Of a stretch of DNA of 46,402 nucleotides, positions 1-8,616 are shown piece by piece. The notes beneath the pieces were generated by a model. The model had not been told where the DNA came from. It did not search any database and saw nothing but the letters and a program-made list of their open reading frames with translations. The position numbers and the translations under genes were made by a program. The DNA lies in the NCBI GenBank assembly GCA_003155795.1, contig PMEM01000024.1, positions 57,104-103,505 on the forward strand, written 5' to 3'. Source of the DNA: Gemmatimonadota bacterium (GTDB taxonomy: Bacteria; Gemmatimonadota; Gemmatimonadetes; Gemmatimonadales; Gemmatimonadaceae). The stretch's first letter is position 1. Each line of letters begins with the position of its first letter.

Positions 1-1444
1 CGTCGATCACCGCCTGCGGCCCGAGCTCCATCCCGGTCTTTACGGCGATGATATTGCGAGACTGATACAGTCCGCGCCGCATTGTCATCGGCCCCTCGAA
101 CTTCAAATCGTAATTCTGGGGCCGCCACACGGTGCCGTCCACCTGCGGAACTTCGACAGGTGAATCGTCGATGATATACGATGCCGGTCTTCCGGACTGC
201 ACGGCGGCGGTGTAAACAATCGGCTTGAACGTCGAACCCGGTTGCCGAAGTGCCTGCGTCGCTCTGTTGAATTTGGAATCATAGAAATCCCGACCACCGA
301 TCATTGCACGAACGCCACCGGTGCGAGGGTCAAGCGCGACGAACGCTCCCTGGAGATACGGCGAGACTCCCGTACCGGTCTCTCCGGTGGATAGCTTGGC
401 GATGTACTCCTCGTAACTCGGATGATTGTACTTCCCGAACTTGCCGCCTTCGATCGCTTGCAGCTGCCGTTCAAGCCCGCGTTCCGCCGCTGTCTGCATG
501 TCGAGATCGAGCGTGGTGTAAACATTGAGTCCTTCGGTGTACAATTGGCTGCCGAATTGAGCATCCAGCTGTTGCCGCACCCACTCGACGAAATAGGGTG
601 CCGTCTCACCGGACTCGACCTTGGTTGCGAGACGCAGCGGATACGCCTTCGCAAGGCTCGCATCAGCTTCCGAAATCGCGCCGTTCTCACGCATCAACTC
701 GATGATGGTGTTGCGGCGCTGTATGGCGCGATCCGGATAACGGCGCGGATTGTACCGCTCTGGCGCCTTTGGAAGCGCAGCAAGCGTAGCAGCTTCGGCG
801 ATGTTGAGATCGCGCACAGACTTCCCGAAGTACCTTTGCGATGCGGTTTCGACGCCGTATGCGCCGTTGCCGAGATTGATCTGATTCAGGTAGAGTTCGA
901 GAATCTTGGCTTTGCTGTACTTGTCCTCGATCTCGCGTGCGACCTTCGCTTCCTTGATCTTGCGAATGATCGTCTTGTCGCGCGAGATGCGTTCCGGGAA
1001 GATGTTACGAGCGAGCTGCATCGTGATGGTCGAGAAACCCTGTGCGTAGCGACCGCTCTCGATGTTGTGAACAAGCGCTCCAGCGACGCGATACCAATCG
1101 ATTCCAGAATGCTGGTAGAACCGTTTGTCCTCGGTGACGACAAACGCGTCCTGTACGATCTTGGGAATCTCGCTCAGGTTGACAAGTGTTCGCCGTTCCG
1201 TCCCCAGCTCCGCGATGAATCTCCCATCCACGGCGAAGAGTTTGGAGGTCTGCTTGGGCGTGTATTGATCCAGCGTCTGAACCGATGGACAGCGATCGCC
1301 ATCGCAGACAAGTACCCATGCGCTGTACAGCAACCCGACGCCAAAAGTCACCACAAGTATGGTGACAACGAGAATTGCGCGAAAAGCAGTCGGGTGGCGC
1401 TTCCGGAAAGGAAGCGTCTTTGTCTTCTTGTTTCTACCGGCCAT
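1..1444 (-). CDS. Penicillin-binding protein 1A, class A (partial, C-terminus beyond window)
   Basis: Bifunctional peptidoglycan synthase: the glycosyltransferase (GT51) domain polymerises lipid II and the transpeptidase domain crosslinks stem peptides in the periplasm. About 481 residues are visible. They show a basic cytoplasmic tail, one membrane segment (about residues 21-45), the GT51 motif EDKRFYQHSGID with catalytic Glu105, then GFSTITMQLARN, a variant of the usual GGSTITQQ box. The transpeptidase SxxK motif appears as QPGSTFKP with Ser404 and Lys407. The SxN and KTG motifs lie outside the window. The ATG at 1444 is chosen because it directly precedes the basic tail and sits 6 nt behind a -10-like box. 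It is divergent from tyrS. The family call is firm; the choice of PBP1A over other class A PBPs rests on overall layout. Confidence 0.95.
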   Translation of the reverse strand, partial: MAGRNKKTKTLPFRKRHPTAFRAILVVTILVVTFGVGLLYSAWVLVCDGDRCPSVQTLDQYTPKQTSKLFAVDGRFIAELGTERRTLVNLSEIPKIVQDAFVVTEDKRFYQHSGIDWYRVAGALVHNIESGRYAQGFSTITMQLARNIFPERISRDKTIIRKIKEAKVAREIEDKYSKAKILELYLNQINLGNGAYGVETASQRYFGKSVRDLNIAEAATLAALPKAPERYNPRRYPDRAIQRRNTIIELMRENGAISEADASLAKAYPLRLATKVESGETAPYFVEWVRQQLDAQFGSQLYTEGLNVYTTLDLDMQTAAERGLERQLQAIEGGKFGKYNHPSYEEYIAKLSTGETGTGVSPYLQGAFVALDPRTGGVRAMIGGRDFYDSKFNRATQALRQPGSTFKPIVYTAAVQSGRPASYIIDDSPVEVPQVDGTVWRPQNYDLKFEGPMTMRRGLYQSRNIIAVKTGMELGPQAVID

Positions 1445-1450
1445 TCGATG

Positions 1451-1456
1451 AATTTA
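1451..1456 (-). promoter_or_regulatory. -10-like box TAAATT for the PBP1A gene, leaderless configuration
   Basis: On the minus strand TAAATT ends 6 nt before the ATG at 1444, so transcription would begin at or next to the start codon. There is no Shine-Dalgarno sequence. No good -35 is seen. The assignment is inferred from spacing and from its recurrence at other genes in the window. Confidence 0.5.
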
Positions 1457-1492
1457 AGGCGCCGCGTCCGGTCTGCCGGAACGCAGACTATC

Positions 1493-1498
1493 TATATT
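1493..1498 (+). promoter_or_regulatory. -10-like box TATATT for tyrS, leaderless configuration
   Basis: TATATT is followed by 7 nt and then the tyrS ATG at 1506. No ribosome binding site lies in between. Together with the box on the opposite strand at 1451-1456, it makes a compact 61-nt divergent promoter region. Confidence 0.5.
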
Positions 1499-1505
1499 AC
1501 CCGCG

Positions 1506-2768
1506 ATGTCAGAATCCGATTTCCTGTCCGAACTCGCCTGGCGCGACATGCTGGTGCAACAAACCGAAGGTGCCGCGAAGATGCTTTCGGCGGGGCCGGT
1601 CTCCGGCTACGCTGGCTTCGACCCGACCGCCGTCTCGCTGCACGTCGGGAGTCTTGTCCCGATCATGGGGCTGGTCCACCTGCAGCGCCATGGCCATCGC
1701 CCATGCGCCCTGGTTGGCGGCGGTACAGGCATGATCGGAGACCCCAGCGGAAAGACGGCTGAACGTACGCTGCAGACGGCAGATCAGGTTCAGGCCAACG
1801 GCGAGTTGATTGGCAAGCAGCTCGCACGGTTCCTCGACTTCTCTGGTCCCAGGGGAGCTCTGCTGCGCAATAATGCAGACTGGCTGCTCAAGATGAGCGC
1901 GATCGAGTTCATGCGCGATGTCGGCAAGCACCTGACTGTGAATTACATGACTGCCAAGGATTCGGTGAAGTCGCGCATGGAGGCGGGGATCTCCTATACC
2001 GAGTTCTCATACATGCTACTCCAGGCCTACGATTTCGTCGAGTTGCGCAGGCGGGAAGGCGTGACGCTACAGGTGGGTGGAAGTGATCAGTGGGGCAACA
2101 TGACCGCTGGAGTCGAGCTGGTCCGGCGCATGGACGGCGCCGAGGCAAACGCGGTAACGTTCCCGCTTCTGACGACGTCCACCGGTACCAAATTCGGAAA
2201 GACAGAAGCTGGTGCCGTATGGCTGGACGCAGAGCTTACGTCACCGTACCAGTTCTATCAGTTCTGGATCAACACCGATGATCGTGATGTCGGCAAGTGC
2301 ATGCGACTGATGACGCTGATGGATCGCAAAACGGTCGCCGATCTGGATAGAGAGACGGCAGAGCATCCAGAACAACGAGCCGCACAAACGGCCCTCGCGC
2401 TCGAGGTTACGTCGCGGGTGCACGGTGCGGACGCGGCGTCCGTAGCACGTGAGGTGTCGCTCGTTCTTTTCGGACGCGGCGATGTAACCACCCTTTCTGC
2501 AGCTGCGATGAAGGCACTGGCCCGCGAGGTGCCTGGCGCCTCAGCAGCACGTAATGAACAGTTGACGGTAGCTGATCTGCTGGTGCGCGCAACACTGGTC
2601 AAGTCGAAGGGGGAAGCTCGACGACTGGCCGATCAGGGCGGCGCCTACGTCAACGGCGAGCGCGTAACTTCCACGCTCGCATTGAGCGACATCACACCGC
2701 TGGCCGGATCGTACGTGCTGCTCCGCAAGGGCGCCCGCGATTACGCGATGATAGAACTGATCGGGTAG
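1506..2768 (+). CDS. tyrS: Tyrosyl-tRNA synthetase (TyrRS)
   Basis: Cytoplasmic enzyme that activates tyrosine with ATP and charges tRNA-Tyr. The 420-residue length is normal for bacterial TyrRS. Class I signatures are present: the HIGH-type motif HVGS at residues 46-49, the tyrosine-pocket sequence GGSDQWGNM near 191-199, and the KMSKS-type loop KFGKT at 229-233. The C-terminal part holds an S4 RNA-binding domain with a typical end sequence (GEARRLADQGGAYVNG). The ATG at 1506 begins the first plausible N-terminus and has a -10-like box 7 nt upstream instead of a ribosome binding site. It is divergent from the PBP1A gene and convergent with msrA, 7 nt away. Confidence 0.98.
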   Translation: MSESDFLSELAWRDMLVQQTEGAAKMLSAGPVSGYAGFDPTAVSLHVGSLVPIMGLVHLQRHGHRPCALVGGGTGMIGDPSGKTAERTLQTADQVQANGELIGKQLARFLDFSGPRGALLRNNADWLLKMSAIEFMRDVGKHLTVNYMTAKDSVKSRMEAGISYTEFSYMLLQAYDFVELRRREGVTLQVGGSDQWGNMTAGVELVRRMDGAEANAVTFPLLTTSTGTKFGKTEAGAVWLDAELTSPYQFYQFWINTDDRDVGKCMRLMTLMDRKTVADLDRETAEHPEQRAAQTALALEVTSRVHGADAASVAREVSLVLFGRGDVTTLSAAAMKALAREVPGASAARNEQLTVADLLVRATLVKSKGEARRLADQGGAYVNGERVTSTLALSDITPLAGSYVLLRKGARDYAMIELIG

Positions 2769-2775
2769 CTACCGA

Positions 2776-3441
2776 TTACAGCGGCGGTACGTTGGGCTCG
2801 GCGCTGGAACCCCACAACTGCGTCAGTCTCGCATCGCGTCCACAACCCAGACGATACAGCTTGTACGCCATGGGATTCTTATCAGCGTAATGCTGATGAT
2901 ACTCCTCTGCCTTCCAGAACGTGGTCGCGGCAGCGATCTGCGTCACAATCGGCGACTTGAAGAGACCCGACTTGTCGAGTTGCTCTTTCGATGCCTCGGC
3001 TGCCTGACGCTGCGCGTCGTTGTGATAGAAGATTGCCGTACGATAATCGTTTCCATGATCGCAGAACTGCGCGTCGAGCGTCACGGGATCAATGTTGTGC
3101 CAGTAGATGTAGAGCAGCTTCTCGTAGGTCACTTTAGCAGGATCGAAGTGCACTTCCACTGATTCCGCGTGACCCGTAGTGCGCGTGCCCACATCATCAT
3201 ACGTCGGATTTGCCTTGGTGCCGCCAGTATAGCCGACTGTTGTGGACACCACCCCGGCGGTATGGTCGAAGGGCCGCTCCATGCTCCAGAAGCAGCCACC
3301 AGCGAACGTGGCCGTATCCAGCTTCACGCCGGCAAGCGATGCAATCGCCGCTGGCTCCGATTGCGCAGGGCGAGTGACAGCGAGTGTCGTCCCGGCTGCG
3401 CCGAGTACGACTACCAGTGGAACGAACCCAAGTGATTTCAT
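2776..3441 (-). CDS. msrA: Peptide-methionine (S)-S-oxide reductase MsrA, probably exported
   Basis: Repairs oxidised methionine by reducing the S-epimer of methionine sulfoxide. The 221-residue protein has a hydrophobic N-terminal segment (about residues 4-22) that looks like a signal peptide or anchor, suggesting a periplasmic repair enzyme. The catalytic motif GGCFWS is followed by the usual GYTGG and the EYHQHYADKNP region, with a Cys in GCGRD near the C-terminus that could act as resolving residue. The open frame runs further upstream, but the ATG at 3441 is preferred: it starts the signal-like segment and has a strong ribosome binding site 8 nt upstream. It is convergent with tyrS. No msrB lies alongside. 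Confidence 0.95.
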   Translation of the reverse strand: MKSLGFVPLVVVLGAAGTTLAVTRPAQSEPAAIASLAGVKLDTATFAGGCFWSMERPFDHTAGVVSTTVGYTGGTKANPTYDDVGTRTTGHAESVEVHFDPAKVTYEKLLYIYWHNIDPVTLDAQFCDHGNDYRTAIFYHNDAQRQAAEASKEQLDKSGLFKSPIVTQIAAATTFWKAEEYHQHYADKNPMAYKLYRLGCGRDARLTQLWGSSAEPNVPPL

Positions 3442-3449
3442 CACTGCCG

Positions 3450-3456
3450 ACCTCCC
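3450..3456 (-). promoter_or_regulatory. Strong Shine-Dalgarno GGGAGGT of msrA
   Basis: GGGAGGT on the minus strand lies 8 nt before the msrA ATG at 3441. It fixes that start and contrasts with several genes in the window that lack any ribosome binding site. Confidence 0.75.
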
Positions 3457-3549
3457 AATTATTGTGGCACCGCGATCATCCCGGCATTTCCTATACGCCA
3501 GAACTCGGGGAACGGTTCTGTTTGAGAGCGCGGCCACGGCGTCGTAGAA

Positions 3550-3957
3550 TCAGCCGCGACGGTTCCGGAGGTGGTCAATCTGTCGCCGGTCACGTTTGCT
3601 CGGCTTTCCCGGGTCCGCCGCACCCGCGGCGCGTTCCAGCCGGTGCTGTTCCAAAAGTGCCTCGCGCGCTGCGCGACTCTCCGCCAGCTCGTCAAAGAGA
3701 GTGGCTGCCACCGTAGCGGAGCCTCGGCGATCCGAGGTCAGTTTAATGACCACCCTGTGCTCAAACACTCCGAGCCGGACCCGAACCTCGTCTCCGGCTC
3801 TTACGGTCCTCGATCGCTTGACTCTCTGGCCATTCAGGTGAACCGAGCCGCCATCAATGGCTTCCGCGGCGAGTGCTCGCGTCTTGAAGAACCGCGCTGC
3901 CCAGAGCCACTTGTCGAGACGCACCCCGTCGCTGGAATCGACCTTCCCGGACTGCAT
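3550..3957 (-). CDS. hslR: Hsp15-like S4-domain RNA-binding protein
   Basis: Small protein of 135 residues. The N-terminal S4 RNA-binding domain (about residues 12-70: RLDKWLWAARFFKTR, then LNGQRVKRSRTVRAGDEV) and the basic C-terminal tail match the Hsp15/HslR family. Hsp15 binds free 50S subunits that carry nascent chains after heat shock and helps recycle them; that role is family knowledge. It is the last gene of the long minus-strand operon: its ATG follows the upstream permease stop codon by a single nucleotide. The gene symbol is by similarity only, since other short S4 proteins share this layout. Confidence 0.85.
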   Translation of the reverse strand: MQSGKVDSSDGVRLDKWLWAARFFKTRALAAEAIDGGSVHLNGQRVKRSRTVRAGDEVRVRLGVFEHRVVIKLTSDRRGSATVAATLFDELAESRAAREALLEQHRLERAAGAADPGKPSKRDRRQIDHLRNRRG

Positions 3958-3958
3958 G

Positions 3959-4801
3959 CTAGTTGTCGCCGCCTACGCCGCGAGGATCGAGCGCGTCTCG
4001 CAGCGCGTCGCCGAGCAGGTTGAAGCCGAGCACAGCCGCTCCGATCGCGAGACCGGGCGCCAGAGATGTCCACGGGGCATTGCGGAGTTGATCCAGGTCG
4101 CGACCGTCAGCGATCATGCTGCCCCAGCTGGCGGTCGGCGGCTGAATGCCGAGTCCAAGAAACGACAGTGCAGCTTCAGCCATGATCGCGCCAGCAATTC
4201 CGAGAGTGGCGGCGATCACGACCGGTCCAACCACATTTGGAAGAATGTGTCGCAGCATTATGCGCGGGTCTCGCGCGCCGAGCGCGTGCGAAGCCTGCAC
4301 ATATTCGAGATCTCGCACAACCAGCACCTGACCGCGAACGAGGCGCGCCATTCCAGCCCAGCCGACAACGCCGATCGTGACAAATACCACGCCCATCGAC
4401 GGCTGCAGCGCCGCAGACATCGCGATCAGCAGGAGCAGCGTTGGGAATGCAAGCGTTACATCGGCGAGCCGCATTACAAGTTCATCGATCCAGCCGCGGT
4501 AATAGCCCGCGAGCAATCCGAATGTGATCCCGAGGCTCACCGCGATGGACTGCGAAACGATACCGACCCCGAGCGACACGCGTGCACCGTAAACAAGTCG
4601 AGCCCATACGTCCCTGCCCTGCACATCCGTGCCGAGCCAGTGTGCTCTCGATGGAGGTGACAGCAGGTTGATCAGGTCGATTGCATTTGGATCGTGCCGC
4701 GCGACGATCGGTGCAAAGACAGCCATGATTACGATTACCGCGATCACGGCTACGCCGATCCGCGTTCTACTGTCATCGCGAAGCCGGCTACTTGTGCTCA
4801 C
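3959..4801 (-). CDS. Dipeptide/oligopeptide ABC transporter permease, DppC/OppC type
   Basis: Inner-membrane permease of 280 residues with the standard DppC/OppC plan: a first transmembrane segment, the conserved HWLGTDVQGRDVWARLVYG stretch, then the BPD_transp_1 domain with the coupling motif region SHALGARDPRIMLRHILPN. The partners expected for a peptide importer (DppB-type permease, ATPases, binding protein) are absent from this operon. A peptide-binding lipoprotein fragment occurs only at the far end of the window. The start codon overlaps the end of the acyltransferase gene by 4 nt (ATGA), which implies translational coupling. The substrate is unknown. Confidence 0.93.
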   Translation of the reverse strand: MSTSSRLRDDSRTRIGVAVIAVIVIMAVFAPIVARHDPNAIDLINLLSPPSRAHWLGTDVQGRDVWARLVYGARVSLGVGIVSQSIAVSLGITFGLLAGYYRGWIDELVMRLADVTLAFPTLLLLIAMSAALQPSMGVVFVTIGVVGWAGMARLVRGQVLVVRDLEYVQASHALGARDPRIMLRHILPNVVGPVVIAATLGIAGAIMAEAALSFLGLGIQPPTASWGSMIADGRDLDQLRNAPWTSLAPGLAIGAAVLGFNLLGDALRDALDPRGVGGDN

Positions 4802-5733
4802 AGGCTGGGGTCTCTCAACTCTGGCGGGGTTCCATCCGGCTGCCTGCGCCAGCGCCGGTGGTGCCAGAAGTACTGCTCTGGCGCAGTTCGTATCCAGCGC
4901 TCGAGGATTCCGGTATAGCTCGCGACTATTGCATCGACGTCCGCGTCGCGATCACCTGTTCTGACAATCGGAACTCGCTCCACACTCACACGATACCGGC
5001 CGCTCTTCTGGCGCAACGCGGTAACAAAGAGCGTCGGTGTGTCGTACTTGAGCGCAAACACCGCGGCACCTCGTGGTGTCTTTGCGGGACGACCGAAGAA
5101 GGTGACAAACGTCGAGGCGAGCCCCATCACACCCTGGTCGGAAACGAAAGCGACTGCGCGACCCTCGCGCAGCGATCCGGGAGTACGCCGCGCCGCTTGA
5201 TAGTCACGAACAACCGTCATGCCGAGGGAGCCGCGAGTCTCGTTTATGTAGGCGTCGAACAGCGGGTTGGCCTGCGTTCTTACGATTACATCCATCGGTA
5301 CGCCTCTCGCCGCCACATACGCGCCCGCCAGCTCCCAATTCCCAAGATGCCCGGTGACGAAAAGCACGCCCTTTCGCGCCGCCATTGCTTCTTCCACGAG
5401 TTCGAACCCCTCGACGGACTCCACCATGTCGAGTACGCCCTGTTGCCCGATCGACGGGAGAAGGGCCGTCTCGATTGACGAGCGACCCAGATGCGCATAC
5501 GCACGCACAGAAAGGGTCTGGACTTCCCGCTCCGAAAGTTCGGGAAATGCAGCAGCAATCTGCCGTTCAACCACGCGTCGGCGAATCCCCAGGGGTCTGT
5601 AGCCTATTGTACCGAGTTTGGAACCGAACGCACAGGCGACACTCCACGGCAACGCGTGGAGAAAGCCAACCACTCCGCGCAGCGCATAGTATTCCGCTCG
5701 GTGCGACGCTGTGGGTTTCGCCTCTTCAGCCAT
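4798..5733 (-). CDS. Lipid A biosynthesis lauroyl/myristoyl acyltransferase (LpxL/HtrB family)
   Basis: Membrane-associated acyltransferase that adds secondary acyl chains to lipid A precursors. The protein has 311 residues, usual for the family. Its HX4E catalytic motif reads HLGNWE (His129, Glu134), the conserved SDQG appears mid-protein, and the C-terminus carries the characteristic PEQYFWHHRRW. It overlaps the upstream glycosyltransferase by 8 nt and the downstream permease by 4 nt. Its position beside an MsbA-like flippase and four glycosyltransferases supports a role in LPS or an LPS-like glycolipid. Which acyl position it fills (LpxL or LpxM type) cannot be read from sequence. Confidence 0.95.
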   Translation of the reverse strand: MAEEAKPTASHRAEYYALRGVVGFLHALPWSVACAFGSKLGTIGYRPLGIRRRVVERQIAAAFPELSEREVQTLSVRAYAHLGRSSIETALLPSIGQQGVLDMVESVEGFELVEEAMAARKGVLFVTGHLGNWELAGAYVAARGVPMDVIVRTQANPLFDAYINETRGSLGMTVVRDYQAARRTPGSLREGRAVAFVSDQGVMGLASTFVTFFGRPAKTPRGAAVFALKYDTPTLFVTALRQKSGRYRVSVERVPIVRTGDRDADVDAIVASYTGILERWIRTAPEQYFWHHRRWRRQPDGTPPELRDPSL

Positions 5734-6889
5734 TTGCTACACACTCTCTCACGAAACGCGCGACATCATGCGCGACGCGATCCCAGTTGAAGTGCGATTC
5801 TACACGCTCGCGGCCGCGCATACCCATTTCGCGACGCAACTCGGAATCATTAAGCAGAGAAGCTATCGCGCTGGCTATGCCGGCTGGATCGATCGGATCG
5901 ATCGAGATCCCAGTCTCGCCATCTCTGACGATCGAATCCGGCCCTCGGAAATCACTGGCAAGTAAAGGGAGGCCAGCGCTCGCAGCTTCGATCAATGAAA
6001 TCGCGTTACCCTCCTGTCTCGTTCCAGACATCGATCGCGACGCATCGAGATAGATCGTCGCAGTTGCATACGCTTCGGGGAGCTCATCGTCGCGCATCGA
6101 GCCAGCAAAGCCGACGCGATCCATCACGTCCAATTCGGCTGCAAGATTGCGCAACCGCGCTTCGTCGCTTCCCTCACCCACAAGAACATAGCGCAAATCC
6201 GGAAATTCCTGGCGCAGCAATGCCAGCGCCTGAATGCCGGTGTCCTGTCCCTTGTGGGGTGAGAGGCGCGCGACAGTAAGCATTATTGGAGCGTGCCGAA
6301 TCCCCCATCTCGCGCGAAGCGTTCCAACATCGCGGCCCGGCCCGAACAGTCCATGGTCTGTTCCCAGGCCGATGGCCGCAACAGGTGGAGGTTGTGAAAT
6401 CCCAACCTCCGCCATCAGCTTTCGTGCCGCGACCGCGACCGCTTCCGTTGTCGCAACGATTCCCGCAGCGTCGCCGAGCACCAGTCGAACTGTTCGCTTC
6501 GACCGTGCAGATCCAGCCGCGAGGGCATGCGCCACCGATCCTGCGCTCACATAAACCAGATACGGAAGCCGTAACCGCTTGTGCGTACGCCACACCACTC
6601 GTCCAGCGACTTCGATGTCGCCGGCGTGAAGAACGTGAATTCGCCCGCGACTGCGGTTCGTCAACCAACGCTGCCATCGCAACCGGCTTGTGAAGGAGCC
6701 CGCCAATTCATGAGGAAAATGTTGTCGCTTGATTGCATACTCTTCGGCAGCATCCTGTCGCGCAACGTCTCGTGCCGCTACGGTGGATACCGACATTGGC
6801 TCGGGGTACCGGCGCGCGAGTGCAACGTTTCTGCGAGCTGCGCCACCCGTATCCGGAAGAAAGTCCTGCGTGACTAAAAGGTGTTGCAC
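5726..6889 (-). CDS. Glycosyltransferase family 4 (GT-B fold)
   Basis: Predicted retaining GT-B glycosyltransferase of 387 residues acting at the cytoplasmic face of the inner membrane. The N-terminus has a GT4-like acceptor half (LVTQDFLPDTGGAARR). The C-terminal Glyco_transf_1 half contains VARLSPHKGQD, the YVLVGEGSDEARL segment and an E-x7-E-like nucleotide-sugar site around NAISLIEAASAGLPLLAS. The start is GTG at 6889, 5 nt after the stop of the preceding gene. Donor and acceptor cannot be told. The context suggests addition of a sugar to an LPS core or related glycolipid. Confidence 0.93.
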   Translation of the reverse strand: MQHLLVTQDFLPDTGGAARRNVALARRYPEPMSVSTVAARDVARQDAAEEYAIKRQHFPHELAGSFTSRLRWQRWLTNRSRGRIHVLHAGDIEVAGRVVWRTHKRLRLPYLVYVSAGSVAHALAAGSARSKRTVRLVLGDAAGIVATTEAVAVAARKLMAEVGISQPPPVAAIGLGTDHGLFGPGRDVGTLRARWGIRHAPIMLTVARLSPHKGQDTGIQALALLRQEFPDLRYVLVGEGSDEARLRNLAAELDVMDRVGFAGSMRDDELPEAYATATIYLDASRSMSGTRQEGNAISLIEAASAGLPLLASDFRGPDSIVRDGETGISIDPIDPAGIASAIASLLNDSELRREMGMRGRERVESHFNWDRVAHDVARFVRECVANG

Positions 6890-6894
6890 CGATA

Positions 6895-7863
6895 TTATCC
6901 GATTACTGAATCGACCGTCCAGGCCGTACCCGACAACAGGTTGGATATCCGCTGATCGTAAGTATGGTTTGCACGCACGAATCGTTCACCCTGACTCCGG
7001 ATCGTCTCTCGCGCGTCCGGATCTTTCAGGTATCGATCCATCTGCGCAACGCAATCGTCCGCATCAGAATACCAGGCGCAGTGCTCGCCACCGCGGAGGA
7101 GCTGCGTCACGCCGGACGTTCCCTGGCCGAGATAAAATGCACCGGCAAGGATCACCATCCATGTCCGGTCTGAGGTGTATGACTCTCCGCCCTCGGCGCG
7201 CGAAGGGTTGATACCGAGAGTGACAGCGGCGCTCGAACATACCTGTGCGAACTCCTCCCCTTCCACGCTCCGTCCGTTCCATTTCAGCTCGGCGCGCCAC
7301 GGGTCCCATGCCGGGCCGTAAACGCGAACGTCATACTTTTTAGATACCTGCAGCAGCAAGGCGGCTCGGCTCGCATCGTATCCCGTCCCGATGAAAGCAG
7401 CATCGCTAGCATATTCCGGAACCGGATCCACTGGCCGGATCGACGCATCACCCGCGGCCGGAAGAAACTTTGCATTCGTACCGAGGGCGCGCCACTCAGC
7501 GTCGAATCCGGTAACGAAGAACGTCTCCGCCAGCCGCGCAACAGACGCTATATGGCCTATGTCGTGTCGCACCGTATCGCGGTACCATTGCGGATCATGA
7601 TACCACATCGCGTTGGGAACGTTGTCGATCAGCCGCTGCACGGTCACCAGGTCGAGCGCCAGGCATTTGGATAGAAAGATGAAATCAGGCTGGAACCGTC
7701 GTGCTCGCGCTCGCACCAGATGCTGCGTCATCCGTCGACCGATCGCACGCTTCATTCTGCGGTCGTCCAGGATCAACGTCTCATGACCAGCACGGCGAAG
7801 CGCGTTCTCCGTTGCGGCTTCCATTCGCCACGGATGAGAGCTCCCAATGATCAATACCCGCAT
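6895..7863 (-). CDS. CgeB-like glycosyltransferase
   Basis: Predicted cytoplasmic glycosyltransferase of 322 residues resembling the CgeB/Glyco_trans_1_2 group. The N-terminal GT-B half starts MRVLIIGSSHPW. The C-terminal half carries the family-typical NPSRAEGGESYTSDRTW, an FYLGQGT-type segment and the DPDARETIRSQGERFVR end. The open frame extends further 5', but the ATG at 7863 begins a perfect Rossmann strand and overlaps the upstream GT2 gene by only 13 nt, so it is preferred. It sits in the middle of the glycolipid operon. The sugar specificity is unknown. Confidence 0.88.
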   Translation of the reverse strand: MRVLIIGSSHPWRMEAATENALRRAGHETLILDDRRMKRAIGRRMTQHLVRARARRFQPDFIFLSKCLALDLVTVQRLIDNVPNAMWYHDPQWYRDTVRHDIGHIASVARLAETFFVTGFDAEWRALGTNAKFLPAAGDASIRPVDPVPEYASDAAFIGTGYDASRAALLLQVSKKYDVRVYGPAWDPWRAELKWNGRSVEGEEFAQVCSSAAVTLGINPSRAEGGESYTSDRTWMVILAGAFYLGQGTSGVTQLLRGGEHCAWYSDADDCVAQMDRYLKDPDARETIRSQGERFVRANHTYDQRISNLLSGTAWTVDSVIG

Positions 7864-8612
7864 TGAAGCGCCCAGAGTCTGACGTACTTGGCGCAGACGC
7901 TCGCCGCCGCTAGTGCCGCGAGCACAACTCCTCTTGCACCGTCCAGGAACCCGAGCCGAAAGACGAACATCGAGATGAATCTTGCCGGTGGCTTGAAAAT
8001 CACCGCAGCTATCGACGCGTGTCGCCCCTTTCGCATCTGGTCTTCGGCCCACCAGCGGCTGTATCGCACGAACTTCTCAAAATAGACGTCCATGGATGCA
8101 TACGGATAATGAAGCAGGAACCCATCCAATCTCGATGCTTCACCACTCGTTACAACATGTTCGTGCACGCGGCGTTCGTCATACCGGAGCACAGAATCAA
8201 AAAACCGTACGGGTCGATCGGCTTCCCAACCGCCATGCTTGATTTCTTCGCCGAGGAAGAAATCTTTTCGCGGCACACGATACGCCGTGCATGCTGGAAT
8301 TGCAATCGCGTTGCGTATCGCCTGCTCGAGATCCAGAGTGCCACGCTCATCCGCGTCAACAACGAGAACCCAGCGGTTTTGCGCGCGCGCAATTGCGGCG
8401 TTCCGGAGTTGGCCGATGGTCGGCGCATCGGGGACGAGAAGCACGGTTGCACCAGACCGTTCTGCCTGTTCGCGCGTGTCATCCGTTGACCCGTGGTCGA
8501 CGACAAGGATTTCATCAGCCCAACGAACGGAGTCGATACACGCCGCGATGTTGGCAGCCTCGTTTCGGGTCGCGATGACAACCGACACCGGCGCGCGCTC
8601 GCCCTGTTCCAC
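7851..8612 (-). CDS. Glycosyltransferase family 2, WaaE/KdtX-like
   Basis: Inverting GT-A glycosyltransferase of about 253 residues. It has the GT2 opening VSVVIATRNEAANI, the STDDT segment, a DxD-type metal site in VVDADERG, and the RVHEHV region typical of WaaE-like LPS core transferases. A hydrophobic C-terminal stretch suggests membrane association. The start is uncertain: GTG at 8612 lies 4 nt after the stop of the upstream gene and fits operon spacing, while ATGs at 8633, 8645 and 8660 would overlap that gene. The likely role is transfer of a sugar to the inner core of LPS, inferred from family and context. Confidence 0.92.
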   Translation of the reverse strand: MEQGERAPVSVVIATRNEAANIAACIDSVRWADEILVVDHGSTDDTREQAERSGATVLLVPDAPTIGQLRNAAIARAQNRWVLVVDADERGTLDLEQAIRNAIAIPACTAYRVPRKDFFLGEEIKHGGWEADRPVRFFDSVLRYDERRVHEHVVTSGEASRLDGFLLHYPYASMDVYFEKFVRYSRWWAEDQMRKGRHASIAAVIFKPPARFISMFVFRLGFLDGARGVVLAALAAASVCAKYVRLWALQCGY

Positions 8613-8616
8613 GGTG

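Noticed and set aside
422-1762. Long plus-strand open frame opposite the PBP1A gene
   Set aside because: The minus strand encodes clear GT51 and transpeptidase motifs. The plus-strand frame has no recognisable domain and runs into tyrS in another frame; it is a shadow of high-GC codon usage.
2758-2776. Small inverted repeat ATCGG...CCGAT at the tyrS/msrA junction
   Set aside because: Only a 5-bp stem without a T-run; not enough to call a terminator.
5885-5906. Repeated GATCGATC units
   Set aside because: They encode a conserved Ile-Asp-Pro repeat inside the GT4 gene and do not form an array.
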